The notes under the pieces: model-generated | Seen by the model: the letters and a program-made list of their open reading frames with translations, nothing else | Told to the model about the DNA's origin: nothing | Databases searched by the model: none | Program-made: the position numbers and the translations under genes | DNA from: Himantopus leucocephalus | Taxonomy: Eukaryota > Chordata > Aves > Charadriiformes > Recurvirostridae | Assembly (NCBI GenBank): GCA_003993805.1 | Contig: RSEF01000005.1 | Location: 43,559,988-43,623,987 of the forward strand | Direction: 5' to 3' | Length of the DNA stretch: 64,000 nt | Shown here: piece by piece, positions 25,629 to 38,640 of the stretch | Position numbering within the stretch: the stretch's first letter is position 1 | Layout: the number at the start of each line of letters is the position of its first letter

Positions 25629-28600
25629 TTTTTCTTTCATTGCAAGAACAGGAGATAAAAAACTCGACTTTAATAATAGAAGTAAAATATTCCCATGTGC
25701 TGCAGGTTGGCGAGAGAAGACCAGGGAAAGGAAGAGAATATAAAAGAAAATCTGGTTATCAAGTGCAAATCACATTCCAAAGATGTTGCACGCCTTGCAG
25801 TGCAAGCTTTTCTCCCCGAGCTGTCATTACTGGATGATAGCTCTAGCCCTGCTCCATCCCCCGCACACTTTCCTCATGCTATTACAGAACAAACACGCGC
25901 TGCCTTCCTCCTCTTCCTCTCTACCACTCCTTTCTTGTATTCTTCTTTTCTTGAGGGGAGAGGAAGATGTGCACACATCTGTGTAGTGGAAAGAAATGAA
26001 GCTGACGGAATCAGAGGCTGAACAGAAGTATCAGCTGAGTTACAGATGATAATAAGTTAGAACAAATCCCCATGTGCATTTCTGAGAGTGATGCACCGCT
26101 CTCCTACAGGCAAGGGGCTGCCAGTTCCTGTCCCCTCATTTTCCGCAGGGCAAGGGAATATTGTGTTGTCTGAATAGTACATGAAGCAAAGGTGGAAGGT
26201 GAAAGATGTATTTATATGGAGGGCAGCCACAGTAAGGGCAAAACAAAATTATTGAGCTAAGATAAGGTGATGGGTAGGCCAGGCTGCAGGGAAGAGCAAT
26301 GCATTGTTATCTGCCCTTCTGAGTTTTTTCATAGAGCAAGGTCTGTGCTGGTTATTAAGGCAGAGGGCAGAGCCCCTGTGGAAATGCAGAGCTGGTCTCT
26401 ATCGTAGTGGAACCTAAAATCCAGCAGTAACCAGGTGCTAAGGAATTTCCTTGGAGACCCCATGTATGGAAACACATGATAAGCTCCTACGATGCAGTTA
26501 TAAGAGCAAAAGTCTACAAAGCGTGAGGATGCTGTTTGTCATCCTTTGGAAAACAGTGCTTTTCACTGAGCTGTGGCCACAAGCATAGGAATCCAGAGAT
26601 ACCTTTCTTTGGATTATGTATGGGTTTTGGCTATTCAGTTTATCGGGATACAAGACCCACCTGTCAAGGCTGTAATTAGTTTCTGGATGTTGTTGATTAG
26701 AGTTTGTGTATCTTTGTGTGTGTATGTATACATATATTTATATACGTGCATGCAGACACACATAGAGAATATACACAACAGCTATTAAATAGTTCTGAGG
26801 GGGCTGGATCTGCTGAATGTTATTTCTGTTGCTCCCTTTTAGTGTTTATGCAGTGGGACAATCCATCTGCCCGTGGGTGCTTGTGTTGTGTAGTCATGCC
26901 ATCACGGGAGGCCCCAGAGTATCCTGATGTAATTGCATATTCACCTGGTACCATCATGTGATGTCCCCCAGAAATACCTTCATGCTGTGTGATACAGCAT
27001 TAGGACAGGAGAGGTGTGGATTTTTCACTAGCCCCAAAGAAGATAAGTCTGAGCCCTTTTAGCACAAGCCCCAAAGGTGAAGAATCCGACCCTTCTTGCT
27101 CCTCTTGTTTATAGCACCCCAAAAAACTCCTCAAATGTGAGGAGTAACATAAAAGTTACTCTTTTCCTTGCTGTCTTCCTCACACTCTGCTGTCTGCAAG
27201 AGCACCATACATTCCCTAACCATCACTACCACTTCTCTGCTGGAATCATGAAATTTTGTCTATTAATTAAAGAGTCAACGCCAGTGGTGAGAGTGACTGT
27301 GATCTGCAGCCACTGCCCCGATGTTCATACTCTGCTTCTTCTCTACTTTCATAGTCCGTGTGCTTTTCATACAGTGTGTCAAGAGATGTTTGTTTCTTTC
27401 TGTTTAGGCAAGTGAAGTGTATAGATCAAATGTTGGAAGCCATTAAAAGTACGTTAAATGAGGGACACCACTGATGTAAGGGCATTAATAAGGGACAGCC
27501 CATGGTGTTCGGCAGTATTGATTCTAGTGTTAGGTGGCTGTTAAAAACATTAAGCATCTGATCCATTCTTTTTACCAGCCTAAGCAGAGTGGGGATAAAC
27601 ATCAGAGCACACGTTAAATGACAAGACTTTGATGTTGCTTTTGCAGGTATTGAACCTAGGGGATGCATTTCTCTTTCAGCCAGTGTTCCCTGGAGTTTGA
27701 CACCCAGTGCAAAGAACACTGAGAGTTATGCCTGCTCTTCATGGAAGAGCCATAGGGCAGCATGGTATGGAGAGATCATCCTGTTTAAGCACCAGGACTA
27801 AGGGATAGAAAAAGATCCTTTCAACGTTTTTGCAGAACTTCTTTACCTTCTTGTGTCAGTTAAACACTGTCATCTAGGTAATCATACTGAATTTTCAATG
27901 TGGAAAGTCTGTCTTGTACCTTTTCTAGTATTTCTGGCTCATGTTTGGGCAATCGAAACAACGTAGTTTTTTTGGTTTCTTAGGCATTTTTTGCTTCTCA
28001 GTTTCAATAACGACTGTATTGTCACCTGCAAATATAGAAGAGTAATGGAGAAGAACCCAGAGTGTTTTCCAACATCTAAAACATTTGATTTGAGCTTTGG
28101 GGCAAGAGGTAGGAAGATCTTCCCTTGTCTGATGAACTGTGCATTTGTATATAGCTTCCTCTACCAGCTTGAATAAGAGTCTTTCAGCTGTCATAACTCC
28201 CCTCCATTGATGGAGATTCTCTGTTAGTTCAGGCACAAAGACAAAGACGTGTCATACGATGTTTTGAATTTGCACAGAATAAAATATACGTTTTCTGCTT
28301 CAGCAGTCTTGTGATCTAAATCTCATTCCTGCTGTTGCTGTGGAGCTGTGGGATGGCCATAGGGTGCAGGAGAGTGCCAACCTGGTGGTGGCACATCTGT
28401 TGTGTTATTCTGCCTCAGACCCTTTGCCCAGGCCTGGGTTTTTAAAGCACTCGGTCAGAAGTTGTCACTGTGTAACCTAGACAGTGGTGGGATTCCTGTG
28501 GGTGTAATACGTTCAAGCTGCGAGTTGGCATGTCACTCATAATGACTGATGGCTTCAGGTGATTAAGAGAAAGTGTTGTCAGGCTTCATTGGCAGGCTGG

Positions 28601-31600
28601 GAAGAAGGATAGTGGCTATAACTTGGAGGCTTATCTGGAAAGGACAAAATGTGGATACCTGCAGGGAGGGGCGAAGGGGAAAGCCACTCAGGCATTTGGA
28701 GCTACATTTCTTTTTCTTTGCTTGAGAGCAGATTTGGGTGCTTTCAGAGTGGAATTGACAAGGGGGCAGATCTCCAGAGCTTTACTGAGGCACCAGCTGC
28801 AGGGAGGGACACTGAGAGCCAGCGGACATGAAAAATGGATGCGAAGTAGAACAGTCTTTCAAGCTGGCTTTCATTACGTGAGATCAATGAATAAAGCGTG
28901 TCAGGAAAAGACAGGCCCCTAGTACTAGTATGTGTTTTCTGTAACTTAAGCTGCAATTTGGAACCAGGTGAAATTAAAACCATTTAAAAAAAGGCACAAA
29001 ACTTTACAGTTTTCCTTCTCTGGATTTTACACCTGCTCAGATTGTGCTTTGTGAGAAACCCTGATAAAACAGGTATTGTAGGTTTGCATGAAAATGGTAC
29101 TGAGGGCAGTGATTTACAAAGCTTCTGAAGGAAGTTTACATTTGCTCAGAAAGTGACTCATTTTTACTGAGAAAACACGCGCACTTTGAGGGTGACAGCA
29201 TTTATGTTTTGGAAAGATGGGACCATTTTTAACATGATAATCAGGGCGGGGGGGAGCAAGGAGATGAAAATGATGCCATTTTTAGGAGTTTAGGTTTTGT
29301 ACATTTGCCGTAATTTCTGTAGACGTGTAAGGTGACTTTGAGCAGTGAGTAGCCTTTCTGTGCCATGCAGCTGAGCGTGGTGCAGGGTTCTTTGGCCCAG
29401 CGCCACATGACTGGTGTCCCTGTACTGTGTAGAGCAGATCCATGCGGGGATATGTGCTGTCCTCCTCACAGCAGTGTCGTGGTATCAGTATACAACTGTT
29501 GGTCTCTGTATCTCAGCAGGGACATGGTGCTTTCCAGATGCGCTGCTCCTGACTGTGATGCAGCTTGGATACAGCTGGTTCATGGCTTTCTGAAAGATAC
29601 TTTTCTGTCGGGTTCTTTCTTTTCTGGCTGTATGGTAGGGCTCTGTCTCTCAGCTGTGAAAGTCAAGGTAGAAGCACTTGCCTCCTTCATGTTTTGGGAG
29701 GATGCGTGCATTTAAAGTTTTGAAATATTCTGTTAACAGGCAGGTGGGAAGTCTCAGTTCCAAAAGGTTGTGGCCAGGATCCACAAAAGCACTTTGGTGT
29801 TTAAAGTGCAGCTTAAGTGATACTGAAAACTCTTCTTAGGCAGCGTATCTGCCTGGGAGGCTGTACATATCTGCTTTTTCTGGTGAAATTTTACTAAGAG
29901 GTCTCCTACTCAGCTCCTGTGTACGCCCAGAAGTGCTATCAACTTAGCTGCACTGAACACCTGCATATGTTTCTATTGTCTAAGCTTTTTGGGTCTCCTT
30001 ATGCCTAACTCCTTCGGTGGAGATGATGGGGTGGAAGGAGAATGGGAGAGGCCATATTGGTGGTTATGCTTTTTAAACCCCCTACACCTATTGAGACCTT
30101 TGAATTTTTGTCTTTAGGCTCAGAAAATTGTCCTTGTTCTAGGGACTCTGTAAATACAGTGTTCACAGTCCAGGTCCTCTGTCTCAGAGTCCTTTATTCT
30201 GGGTACTGCAGAGACTTATGCTTTGGAGTCCTTCATCAGCCCTGGGCCTCTAGATATTTGGACCGTGTATGTACTGGGAAAGTGACCTGTCATTTAACGG
30301 TGATTGTCATCAGTTGGTCTAATCCCCACTCAACCACTGTTAAAAGCAATTTTACTACTAATGAATGTGGGACAAGTGGTTTCCAGTAGCTGCCACTGTG
30401 ATTGAAACCTGGTGGAATATGATCTTAAGCCTATTTGCTCAAATAACAATGGAAACAATTTTTAACCCTTTGTGACTGCAGAATTAGAACTGCAGGATGT
30501 AGAAATTAAGATGTATTTGAAATATTTCTCACTTATTTAAGTCAGCAGAACTTTGAGAGAAGAGAGATATGTCATCTTTCATGGCTTGTGTGCTTTTATA
30601 GAATTGTTTAAAAAGTGTAAAAGCACATTCTTTATTTCAGATGATGTATGAGGTGGATAGGTGTAAACTTCAAATCACAGGCTGAGTTTACAAGGTTGGC
30701 AATTAGGGAAGGAAAAACCGGCATTTTTTCTTGAATGCTAAGCATGCGTGATATGAGACACATAATGGCATTTTAACTGAGCTGCTTTCCTAGCATAATT
30801 GCACTCTAAATTGTTTTAAATAACATGTAAGGAGAGATCAGTTATTGGCAACTTTAGCAATACAGGTAGGTTTTTAAAACAAAATCTTTATCAAGTTTTA
30901 GGGTAGAGATCAGCTAGTGAAAAAACATCAGAATTGCATGTGATTTAAACTTTGAAAGTATTTAAATCATCTTCGCAGCCATTTCAGTTTTACACAACAG
31001 AATTGTTCTCACTGTCTGTACATGCGACTTGCATATTGGTAACTCATATGACTTACTGTAAGGCCAAAGCTACCTCCAGTCCCTGAGATTTGCCCATCAG
31101 AAAGGTCTGAGGCCCAGAGCAGCACTGCAGAAGGAAGAAGGGCTGGAGGGCTCTGCAGGTCTGTGTCTTTAGCCTGCAGGTCTTCAGGATCTGGGCACTA
31201 ATGGTTGCCTCATTGAGCTCATGGTTCTCAGGGAAGTTGTGTTTGCACTGAGCCTATATAGCAATAAAATTCACCCTCCTCTGGCTTTCACTGTCACTGC
31301 CAAGTCCGGTAATTAATCAAGACTGTACTGTGGTCGACTCTTTCTTATTTTCCTTTCCCCCTTTCTGAAGTGAGTAATGAAGAATGATGTCTTCACTTCT
31401 TCACCTCCACATCTCCTCGCCTGCTGAACACTTGAACTAGTCCCTTTGACAAGCAGCCTGCACCAGGGAGAAAGTGCCACAGATGACAAATGTGGCTTTG
31501 GAGTTTGGCAAGCATGAGGCTGGCTTTGTGACACTTCTCCATTTGCCACCATCAATCTTCCTCCGTCAAAGTCCTTTTTGTCCTGTCATTGTTGCTGTTT

Positions 31601-32049
31601 GTTTCACATTATGCATCCAGTCCTGCCTCTGCACGGGCTGGCTGGAGACTGTACTTGCTCAGCACATGAGGAGAAAACCTTTTCTAACCAGTGGGGCAAA
31701 TTGCCATAATGATGGTTAATAGGGGTCAATGCTGCAGGTCTGAAGTGGCTATTAAGAAGGAAGACAGAGAAGAGGTTCTCTGTGAATTTCAGATTCTTTT
31801 CCAGCCCCTGCTCTCAATTTTCTTTCACTGCACAATAAAGTTAAAAGGATCTTGAAGGTTAAAATCAAGTCACAATCTAAGGTCTTTTGTAGACACCAAA
31901 AGGTGTTTTGAGGTGTTGTTTTTTTTTTCCTTTCACTCGAAAGGTTAGATTTTAAAATGTAAGAAGTTGTCACTGTAATAGCAACATCTGCTAATCATTC
32001 ATAGTTTCCACCCAAGTATCACAGCTCAGGTGATTTCAAGTCATCTGAG
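25629..32049. other. Unique non-coding DNA
   Basis: The longest stretch without a recognised repeat. Open frames of 100-116 codons at 25695-26021, 27077-27415, 29365-29715 and 30042-30389 have no domain, and flanking splice signals are not convincing. A TG/TA-rich microsatellite remnant lies at 26705-26765. Confidence 0.5.
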
Positions 32050-32200
32050 AATTAATCCTCAGAATCCTTTTGAGGTAGATACCAACATCATCATCCTCAT
32101 ATTTGAAAGGAAGAGAAACTGAGATTCTGGAATGGGAAGAGACTTTAGGTTTCACAAAGAATTGGTGGCCTGTCTAGAATGGGAAATGAGGTCTATCAAG
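32050..32200 (-). repeat. Ancient MIR-like SINE fragment (antisense)
   Basis: Contains TTTTGAGGTAGATACCAACA, ATCATCATCCTCATATTTGA and GAAGAGAAACTGAGATTCTG, matching in order the antisense MIR core (TGAGGTAGGTACTATTATTATCCCCATTTTACAGATGAGGAAACTGAGGC). The distal part is decayed. Confidence 0.6.
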
Positions 32201-33600
32201 ACTAAAGGTATTCTGTTGGCAGCAGTTAACTGAAGTATAAGGAAATAAATTGTATAATTGATTCCTAGTGCCATCGCAAATGTAAGAATGTGTTTCCATG
32301 AAAGAACCAGAGCTTCTAATCTGTCCTTCATGAAGATCATTGTTTTTAAGTTCACTTGTTAAAGCAGCTGTGGTTTTGGGACATTTTTGAAGAGATCATG
32401 ATTTGATGTGCAATGAAGTCCTTTATTGACATAGTTTTCTAGACTAAAATGAATTTCATTCCTTTCTAGTAATTTCAATTATTCACAACTGTTAATTTAA
32501 TAGAATAACTTTACAAAATCAGAGCGCTAGTCACTTCACAATGGTGCTATGTAATTCAATATGTTAGGAGGTTCCAGAGAAGGTGCTGTATAAGTTGAAA
32601 AGAGCATTGTCTAATTCTCCATGCACCTAAAAAGCCTAAAGAAGAGATCTGGTTCCTGTCTAGTATTTCCTGAGAGCAACCATTGACCCAGCTGTTATTT
32701 TAATGATTGCATAAGGCAAGACTTGACATAGACAAAACCTTTAACTGTTGCTGTTGGGGAACTAGTCTCTTCTCTTTCCACTTAAACACTAGTGGAAGAG
32801 AGGAAATGTCACATAACATGGCTATTTCTGCCTCATAATAACAGGAAGGAATAAAAGAAGCCTCAATCCCAACAAAACAACAAGCAACAAAGGGTATGAA
32901 AGCATTGATACAAGTTACTCTTTCTGAATATTTAAATCTCTTCTAATTACAAGCATAATCTACATATTCGAACTCGTTGGAAGTCATTGAGGCCTATTTT
33001 CTCATAAAAATTTATCTTGCTTCAGTTCCCAGTGCTCAGCTAATTTTTCTTGTTATGCCATTTTCTGTTAGGTTGAAAAAGCCTTTTAACTCTCAGTGTT
33101 TTCATCTGTTGAACGTGTTTACAGTTTCACGCAAAGCATCGAATTGGCTGTGGACATATTTGTATTATGTGATGCAGTATGGTGCTCATTGTTTCCACCT
33201 CTGGGCTGGTGGAAACTTAGTCTGGTAAATCCACATGATACAAGGATTATGATAATGCTTCTGTTACATTTGGCATGCTCAGAGTTTTAAGAGAGTTTGT
33301 TTTTTTTTTTAAAAAGCTGAAAAGGAAGGAGTGGTGATACATCTTCACGCAGATAAGAAGTGTTGCACCTTCTTTCTTTGTAAATCTGACTTCTGAACAC
33401 TTGCTGATCTTTATATATGATTGCCTGTCCTGTATGAATTGTGAATCTCGTGTACTCTGTTTCCCGTTATTTAGAATCTATTTGACAATATGTAAAGTAG
33501 ATATACAACATTCAGAAACTGGCTTTTTTCCTCTGCTCTAATTCTTCAAACATATGGCCTCATACGGTAAATACACCCTACCATGTGCCAGAACATACAG
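32201..33600. other. Unique non-coding DNA
   Basis: AT-rich sequence with no recognised gene or repeat. Confidence 0.5.
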
Positions 33601-33630
33601 TGTATGTGTGTATATATATACACACACACA
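33601..33630. repeat. 30-bp TG/TA/CA palindrome
   Basis: TGTATGTGTG, TATATATATA and CACACACACA form a palindrome around 33615/33616 with one mismatched pair. Such alternating purine-pyrimidine palindromes can extrude cruciforms or adopt Z-DNA in vitro. Here it is most simply a compound microsatellite. Confidence 0.85.
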
Positions 33631-34180
33631 TTGAGGGACAATCTGTCGTTTTTCTCCTTTCAGTAAAAGCATTCTTTACTTTTCACATCTCCTAAGGGAA
33701 TCAAACAGTTGCGTGTGGATTTATATGAACAAACTAAATATGTACAACTTGACTAATTTGTGACTAAGTAGGGATGAGATAATTATTTAAAATCAAGGAG
33801 TGAGAAGTGTTGCTTACAGTGAACCACAGCAAAAGAAGGTACAACAAGGGAAAAGAGAAATCTTAAGAAAAAAACCTTCAGCTGAATATGGCAGAGGGAA
33901 GATCTCGTGGCAGTAAGATCCACCATGTGTCACTGGTGGTATTTTTACTGGTTGTTTATTCAGACTTGGACAAAACTGCTGGATAATTCTTGTTCAGTGC
34001 TGTAAATCCCATGTGTTGCAGGGATTCCCTGCTAGCCTAGGCCAAGGTACAGAATAACATGCTTGGTGAATGTGAGATGAGTTTATGAAGAACATCTTTC
34101 GCTATTATGGAAGCAAAAGTGCATTGTGACTTTGTTCCTGTTATCAGCAACAAAGACAAGTGACTTGGCTGGCCGGCTGG

Positions 34181-34412
34181 TATCAACAGTGGTCAGGAAG
34201 TGGCTTTGACCAGGCCTGCTGTGAGGTGACAGCAGTCGGGTGCTAGCATTGGACCACATCTTTTGATAGCTCTTGACAGTAGTTGGGAGACAGCTTCTGA
34301 ACACTTTCACCGAGAGGTGTTGACAGTGCTTGGGAGGTGGTACCTGACAATATTTGCCATAGGCATTGACATCAGTCAGGACCCAGCAACTGTTTCAAGG
34401 ACCATTTTCTGA
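34181..34412. repeat. Degenerate minisatellite, about 47-bp period, five units
   Basis: The phrase TGACAGYAGTYGGG or a close variant recurs at 34227, 34274, 34321 and 34367, with a weaker version at 34181 (ATCAACAGTGGTCAGGAAG). The spacings are 46, 47, 47 and 46 bp. The first 15 bases or so of each unit are the best conserved and the rest has diverged, so the array is old. No coding frame runs through all units. Confidence 0.65.
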
Positions 34413-36092
34413 TGAATTATAAAACATGAGTGGTCATGGACTCAGGTTGATAATTCCAGACTACAAGCCAAAAATGTCCCATCTTTCCTCTGGGTCCAAG
34501 AGTTGATAAGCAAGGCTATGCACCAGTTATCTGGACAGGGAATATACTGAAGTGAGGATCATCAATGTTGCTTCCTTCGTGGGAAGTTGAAATGAGGAAG
34601 GAGAAGGGATGGTTGCAGACAGACCGATCCACTCACTTCTCTCGTTCTGCATGTACCACGGCGAGAACAATACACTTTTCTGGAGTGGCGGAGTTGTACA
34701 GAATCTCACATTTTCCAGTCTCTGCTAAGCTGGGATGTATGAATGAGGCAGCGTGGAGCCTCTGTGCAAGCTGACATTTCATTACTGGAAGAGGTTTCAC
34801 CATCTGAATAGGTTTTCCTGAGACTTCTTTTAGGGATATTTAATCTTTGTTTTGTCACAATTTTCCCCATGAATTCTTTCTGTTTGGTGATTTTTCAAAG
34901 TGTAGGGAAGGAGGTATTTATCTCCTGTGGTTCGTGAATTTCTGTGGCTTGTGGAATCAGTGGGCTGGAGAGCACTAGTGTGCCCCTAGCTCTGCAGTTT
35001 TCTCCATATTTTCAACAAAGGAATCTGGAGATGTACTTTTTACTGCAGCCTGTTTTTACACTCTCCGTGACTGTGTTCCAGCTTGACAGTCTCATGTGTG
35101 AATGTGAGTCATTGTGCTCTAGAAGATGCTGCACATTGTTCTCCATCTAATTTTATCTTTGGTCCTTATATAATATGGTGACTGGTACCTCCTAGGTGGA
35201 CAAATGCCAACAGTGTTTGCTCCAAAACTCTTCACACTGAAATGTGAATTTTATTATTGAGAAATGGATCCCTCTGTGGCATACATCAAAGCGGGCAACT
35301 TAGGGTTTTAAAGATCACTGCTATGGCCAGTGAAGCTCTCTATGCTTCTGTTCATTTTGGACAACTCTTTCTTTATTCATATTGCAGCTGCCTTATGCTA
35401 GTCACTGGGTAAAACATATTGCAACGATGTAGTCCTTTTCCCAAAGAGGTGCTATTCTAAAAATAAGTTGAGAGATGACAGGCAGAGATGATCAACGGAC
35501 CGGGAGAGCGCAGATTAGGTGTCAGTTCTGACCAAGGCTATCTGCTGTGGCCGCAGCACAATAACCTTGCTGAAACTGAGACAATAATGCACACTCATTC
35601 TATGGTAATCTGCTACTTTAGCAAGTATCTAAAAAAAAAATCCTTATAATAAGAAGAGAAACGTAAGAAAAAAGGAAAGTAGCCTTTCATTTCAGATGCT
35701 TGGAAACTCCAATGATGAAGGCAGTATCTATGTTGAACAGAAGAGGCTTGATGTGTTTGATATTTAACAGCTCTGAGCATGCAGTCAGCATAGCCAGAGC
35801 AGTGCAGTGTGTTTGCTAAGCCCATACTTGTCCAGTACAACTGCTCGTATATGTTCATGAGAGGATACAGAGGTCTAATGTGCTTTTCTAGATGTCTAGA
35901 TAAAGCCCCCTCTACTCGTGAGAAGCAGGTCTAATACTGAAATTTTCTTTGCCATTCTTCAGTATTAATCATCTTAATACAAAGCATTGAGTGCAAATTC
36001 TGCAATAATGCTACATTTTCAATTGATTCTCATGCTACAGTAGAAGTCAGTAGTATTAATTTTATTTCTAATATATTGTTATATACTACATT
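34413..36092. other. Unique non-coding DNA
   Basis: No gene recognised. 35370-35470 faintly resembles an old SINE/LINE tail (GTGCTATTCTAAAAATAAG after CCTTTTCCCAAAGAGG) but is too diverged to call. Confidence 0.45.
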
Positions 36093-36122
36093 ATTATATG
36101 TTATTACATAATAACATATTAT
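36093..36122. repeat. AT-rich inverted repeat, 14-bp arms
   Basis: Arms ATTATATGTTATTA (36093-36106) and TAATAACATATTAT (36109-36122) pair at 13 of 14 positions around a 2-base centre, within a longer AT-only tract at 36060-36145. It would form a tight hairpin or cruciform. Confidence 0.8.
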
Positions 36123-36729
36123 TATATAATTTCAAATAATTTAAATGTTGGAAGATGCTTAGGAAGAGCCATTCGGTAGTCACTGAAGATGTCAGGGAGG
36201 AATTGGCTTCCCTCAGTAGCAACCACCAGGACTGTCTTGTCAGGATACAGACTTTTCTTGGTCACAATGGTAGAATGGAAATACTTGGAGATAAAAATAT
36301 ACATGTCTTTGACAATAAGAGAGAAGGGGAGTTGTTTAATTTGGAAGTACTGACTGCTCTAAACTTGCTTCTGTTTGGAGTTGCAAAGGCTCTTTCTAAT
36401 CAAGTAAGATACAGTAAAAAAAAAAATAAAATTGCAAAATGTTATCACGAGATGCCAGTGTGACCCAATAAACAAGCTCTCATTTCAGGAGCATTTGCAA
36501 TTCTGGCTTTTTTACCAGAAAGCTCCTAGAGCTTTCTTTGCAAGGCTCTCTCTTTTCTGTGAAGTATATCAATATACATCAACAGCTATATGGGAGGAAA
36601 GTGGCCCAGAAATTAATAAATATCCACAGAAATACCTTATTATGAACATTTCCAGGATCATAGCCCAGTCCTACACTCCTTATTCTTGGACTTGGGATTT
36701 TTTTTTGTGGGGTTTTTTTTTTTTTTTTA

Positions 36730-36955
36730 AATCCAAGCCCTATGGATTAATAGTAATTATAACACCCAGTGCAGTATTTCTTGTCCAAAGAACTCAAAGT
36801 GCCTCAGAGTATTTTTGTCCCTTTTATAAACTATGAATAGGAGGTAGAAAAGACATGTAAATTACTTGATGAAGATGAACTGGCAAAGATGTGGCAGATC
36901 CAGGAATAAAAATCAGAAATCCTTCTGTGACCTCTTGGTCATAGTGTGGCTATTG
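36730..36955 (-). repeat. Ancient MIR-like SINE (antisense)
   Basis: Follows the antisense MIR plan: AGAACTCAAAGTGCCTCAGA, TCCCTTTTATAAACTATGAA, GGTAGAAAAGACATGTAAAT, TGTGGCAGATCCAGGAATAA (for GTGGCAGAGCCAGGAATAGAACCC) and AAATCCTTCTGTGACCTCTT. It follows directly on a T/G low-complexity run at 36700-36730. Confidence 0.65.
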
Positions 36956-38474
36956 TGTACAACATAGTGTTTTGTACTCATGTATCTTTTTTCCCAGGCT
37001 CTTTTATCTGCATTTCCATTGCTATTATTTTAATACTGTAAGGCTAACCAGTCTGAAAGAAAAGAGGTAAGACTGGAAATTATTTCTGTGTTATTTGAAT
37101 NCTTGAACATAGTGTCCACTCACCTCAGCCTCTTCACCTCTACCCATCTGCCTCTGCTGATGTAAAACTGCTTTGAAAATTGACTTCTGCTTACTGTGAA
37201 GTGAGTATAATTCCGCTGTCCATCCTAGTGGTGGAATTTTGAAGCTGTTAAAAAAGTATGCAAAGTTTCCCCCTGCAAGGTGCACAACTACATTTTGGGG
37301 TTCAGCGTGACTCTCCAAAAATTAGTCTTTCTTATGTTTTGTTTGTTGTGATTGACCCTACTAATTGTCTAAAGGACAAATTCTATTGCATGACTTTTCC
37401 TCTCATTTTTTTTTGCCAGACACATTTAGTTTCTTCTCAGTCTTCAGAAGGCAGTAGACACTACCACCAATACTGAGGTGCTGGACTTAGGATTCAATGA
37501 GTGAAGGGGCATGTGCCATGTGTTTATTGATTTACCTGTGCATCATAAGCAGGGAGTATAGGGGAAGCTGAGGAGGACCAAACCAAAACAACAGCATTTG
37601 GAAGTTTGACCTTGTTTTGTTTGGAGATGGAGTCTTCTGTGCTGCCTTCTGCCTCATCAGGACTGTCTTGGGCGTGGGGCCTCTTGGTCGTGCTGGTGTA
37701 ACGCTGCTGGAGCTGCTCTTGGCGTGCACTGATAGCAGGAAGGCAGCCCTTCTGTTGGCTCCGTGGTTCTGGGTCTGTGCAACTGGAAGGCTACATCAGT
37801 CATACAAAGTATCCTTCACTTACCCTTTTGGAGAGACATTGCCTTCTCATCTTCTTTGGGAACAGTTAGTCCTACTCCTCTCCTCCATTATTACTGTTCT
37901 CCTTAAGCTGTTGGGGTTTGATTGCCCTGTCCAGTGTGTACCTTAGAAGTGGCTCTGCTGCCATCCCTATCTTTAGTAACCTGTGCAAGTGTGGTGTGAT
38001 GTGATTTATTGTTATATTGACACACAGAACAAGAGTTCCTTGAAGAGAAAAGAAGGTTCTTCAGATGCCATATAGGAGGAAGCTACTCAGGGATTTGGCT
38101 ATAGGAGAGTTCAGTGGACTTTATAATCATTTTTTTTTATTACTATTATTTTTACTGTAAAATCACATTGTGTTTTTTCTGTAAGACGAGTCAGGCCTCA
38201 AATGCAAATAAGCTAACACAATCAAAAATCTTCTCCTGTGAACAGTTTCTGATACAAGTTTAAAATTGTTCCTTTTACCTCTTTTTCCATTCTTTTCTCA
38301 TTCCACATTACATGTCACTTGCTATCATATTCACAGAAGAAAAACACAGAAGGGACTCAGTGCAACCAGCTCTATATTTATCTATATGAATAATAACAAA
38401 ATTCAGAGGTGTTTGTCTAGTCCTATACTTAATAATGAAATGCTACAAAATGTTTTTGCATTTTCTGTCTTCCA
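36956..38474. other. Unique non-coding DNA
   Basis: One unresolved base at 37101 with no duplicated flanks, unlike the other single-N sites. The open frame at 37617-37946 has no domain; its hydrophobic character comes from CT-rich sequence. Confidence 0.5.
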
Positions 38475-38640
38475 CACAGCTCAAAGCACTTGATCATTGC
38501 CATTACGAGACAAACTCAAGTCCAAGGAAAGATTTTGTGAGATGTCCACAGCTGACATCCAGCAGAAAATAGAGCTGAGGACAGGATCTATGTCCTGAAC
38601 CCTCAGGCCGCTCTGCCATCCTCCTTGTCGGATGTGTTCC
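38475..38640 (-). repeat. Ancient MIR-like SINE (antisense)
   Basis: In order: CACAGCTCAAAGCACTTGAT, ATTACGAGACAAACTCAAGT, TTGTGAGATGTCCACAGCTG, AGAGCTGAGGACAGGATCTA and ATGTCCTGAACCCTCAGGCC. These correspond to the antisense MIR segments AAAGCACTT, GAGGAAACTGAGG, AGTGACTTGCCCA, CAGAGCTGGGAATAGAACC and CCTGACTCCCAG. Confidence 0.6.

Noticed and set aside
34181..34412. CRISPR-like array (regular spacing)
   Set aside because: The repeats are degenerate, there are no identical repeats with unique spacers, and the sequence context is vertebrate.
37101..37101. Another single-N duplication
   Set aside because: The flanks of this N do not repeat each other; it is an ambiguous base or a different type of join.
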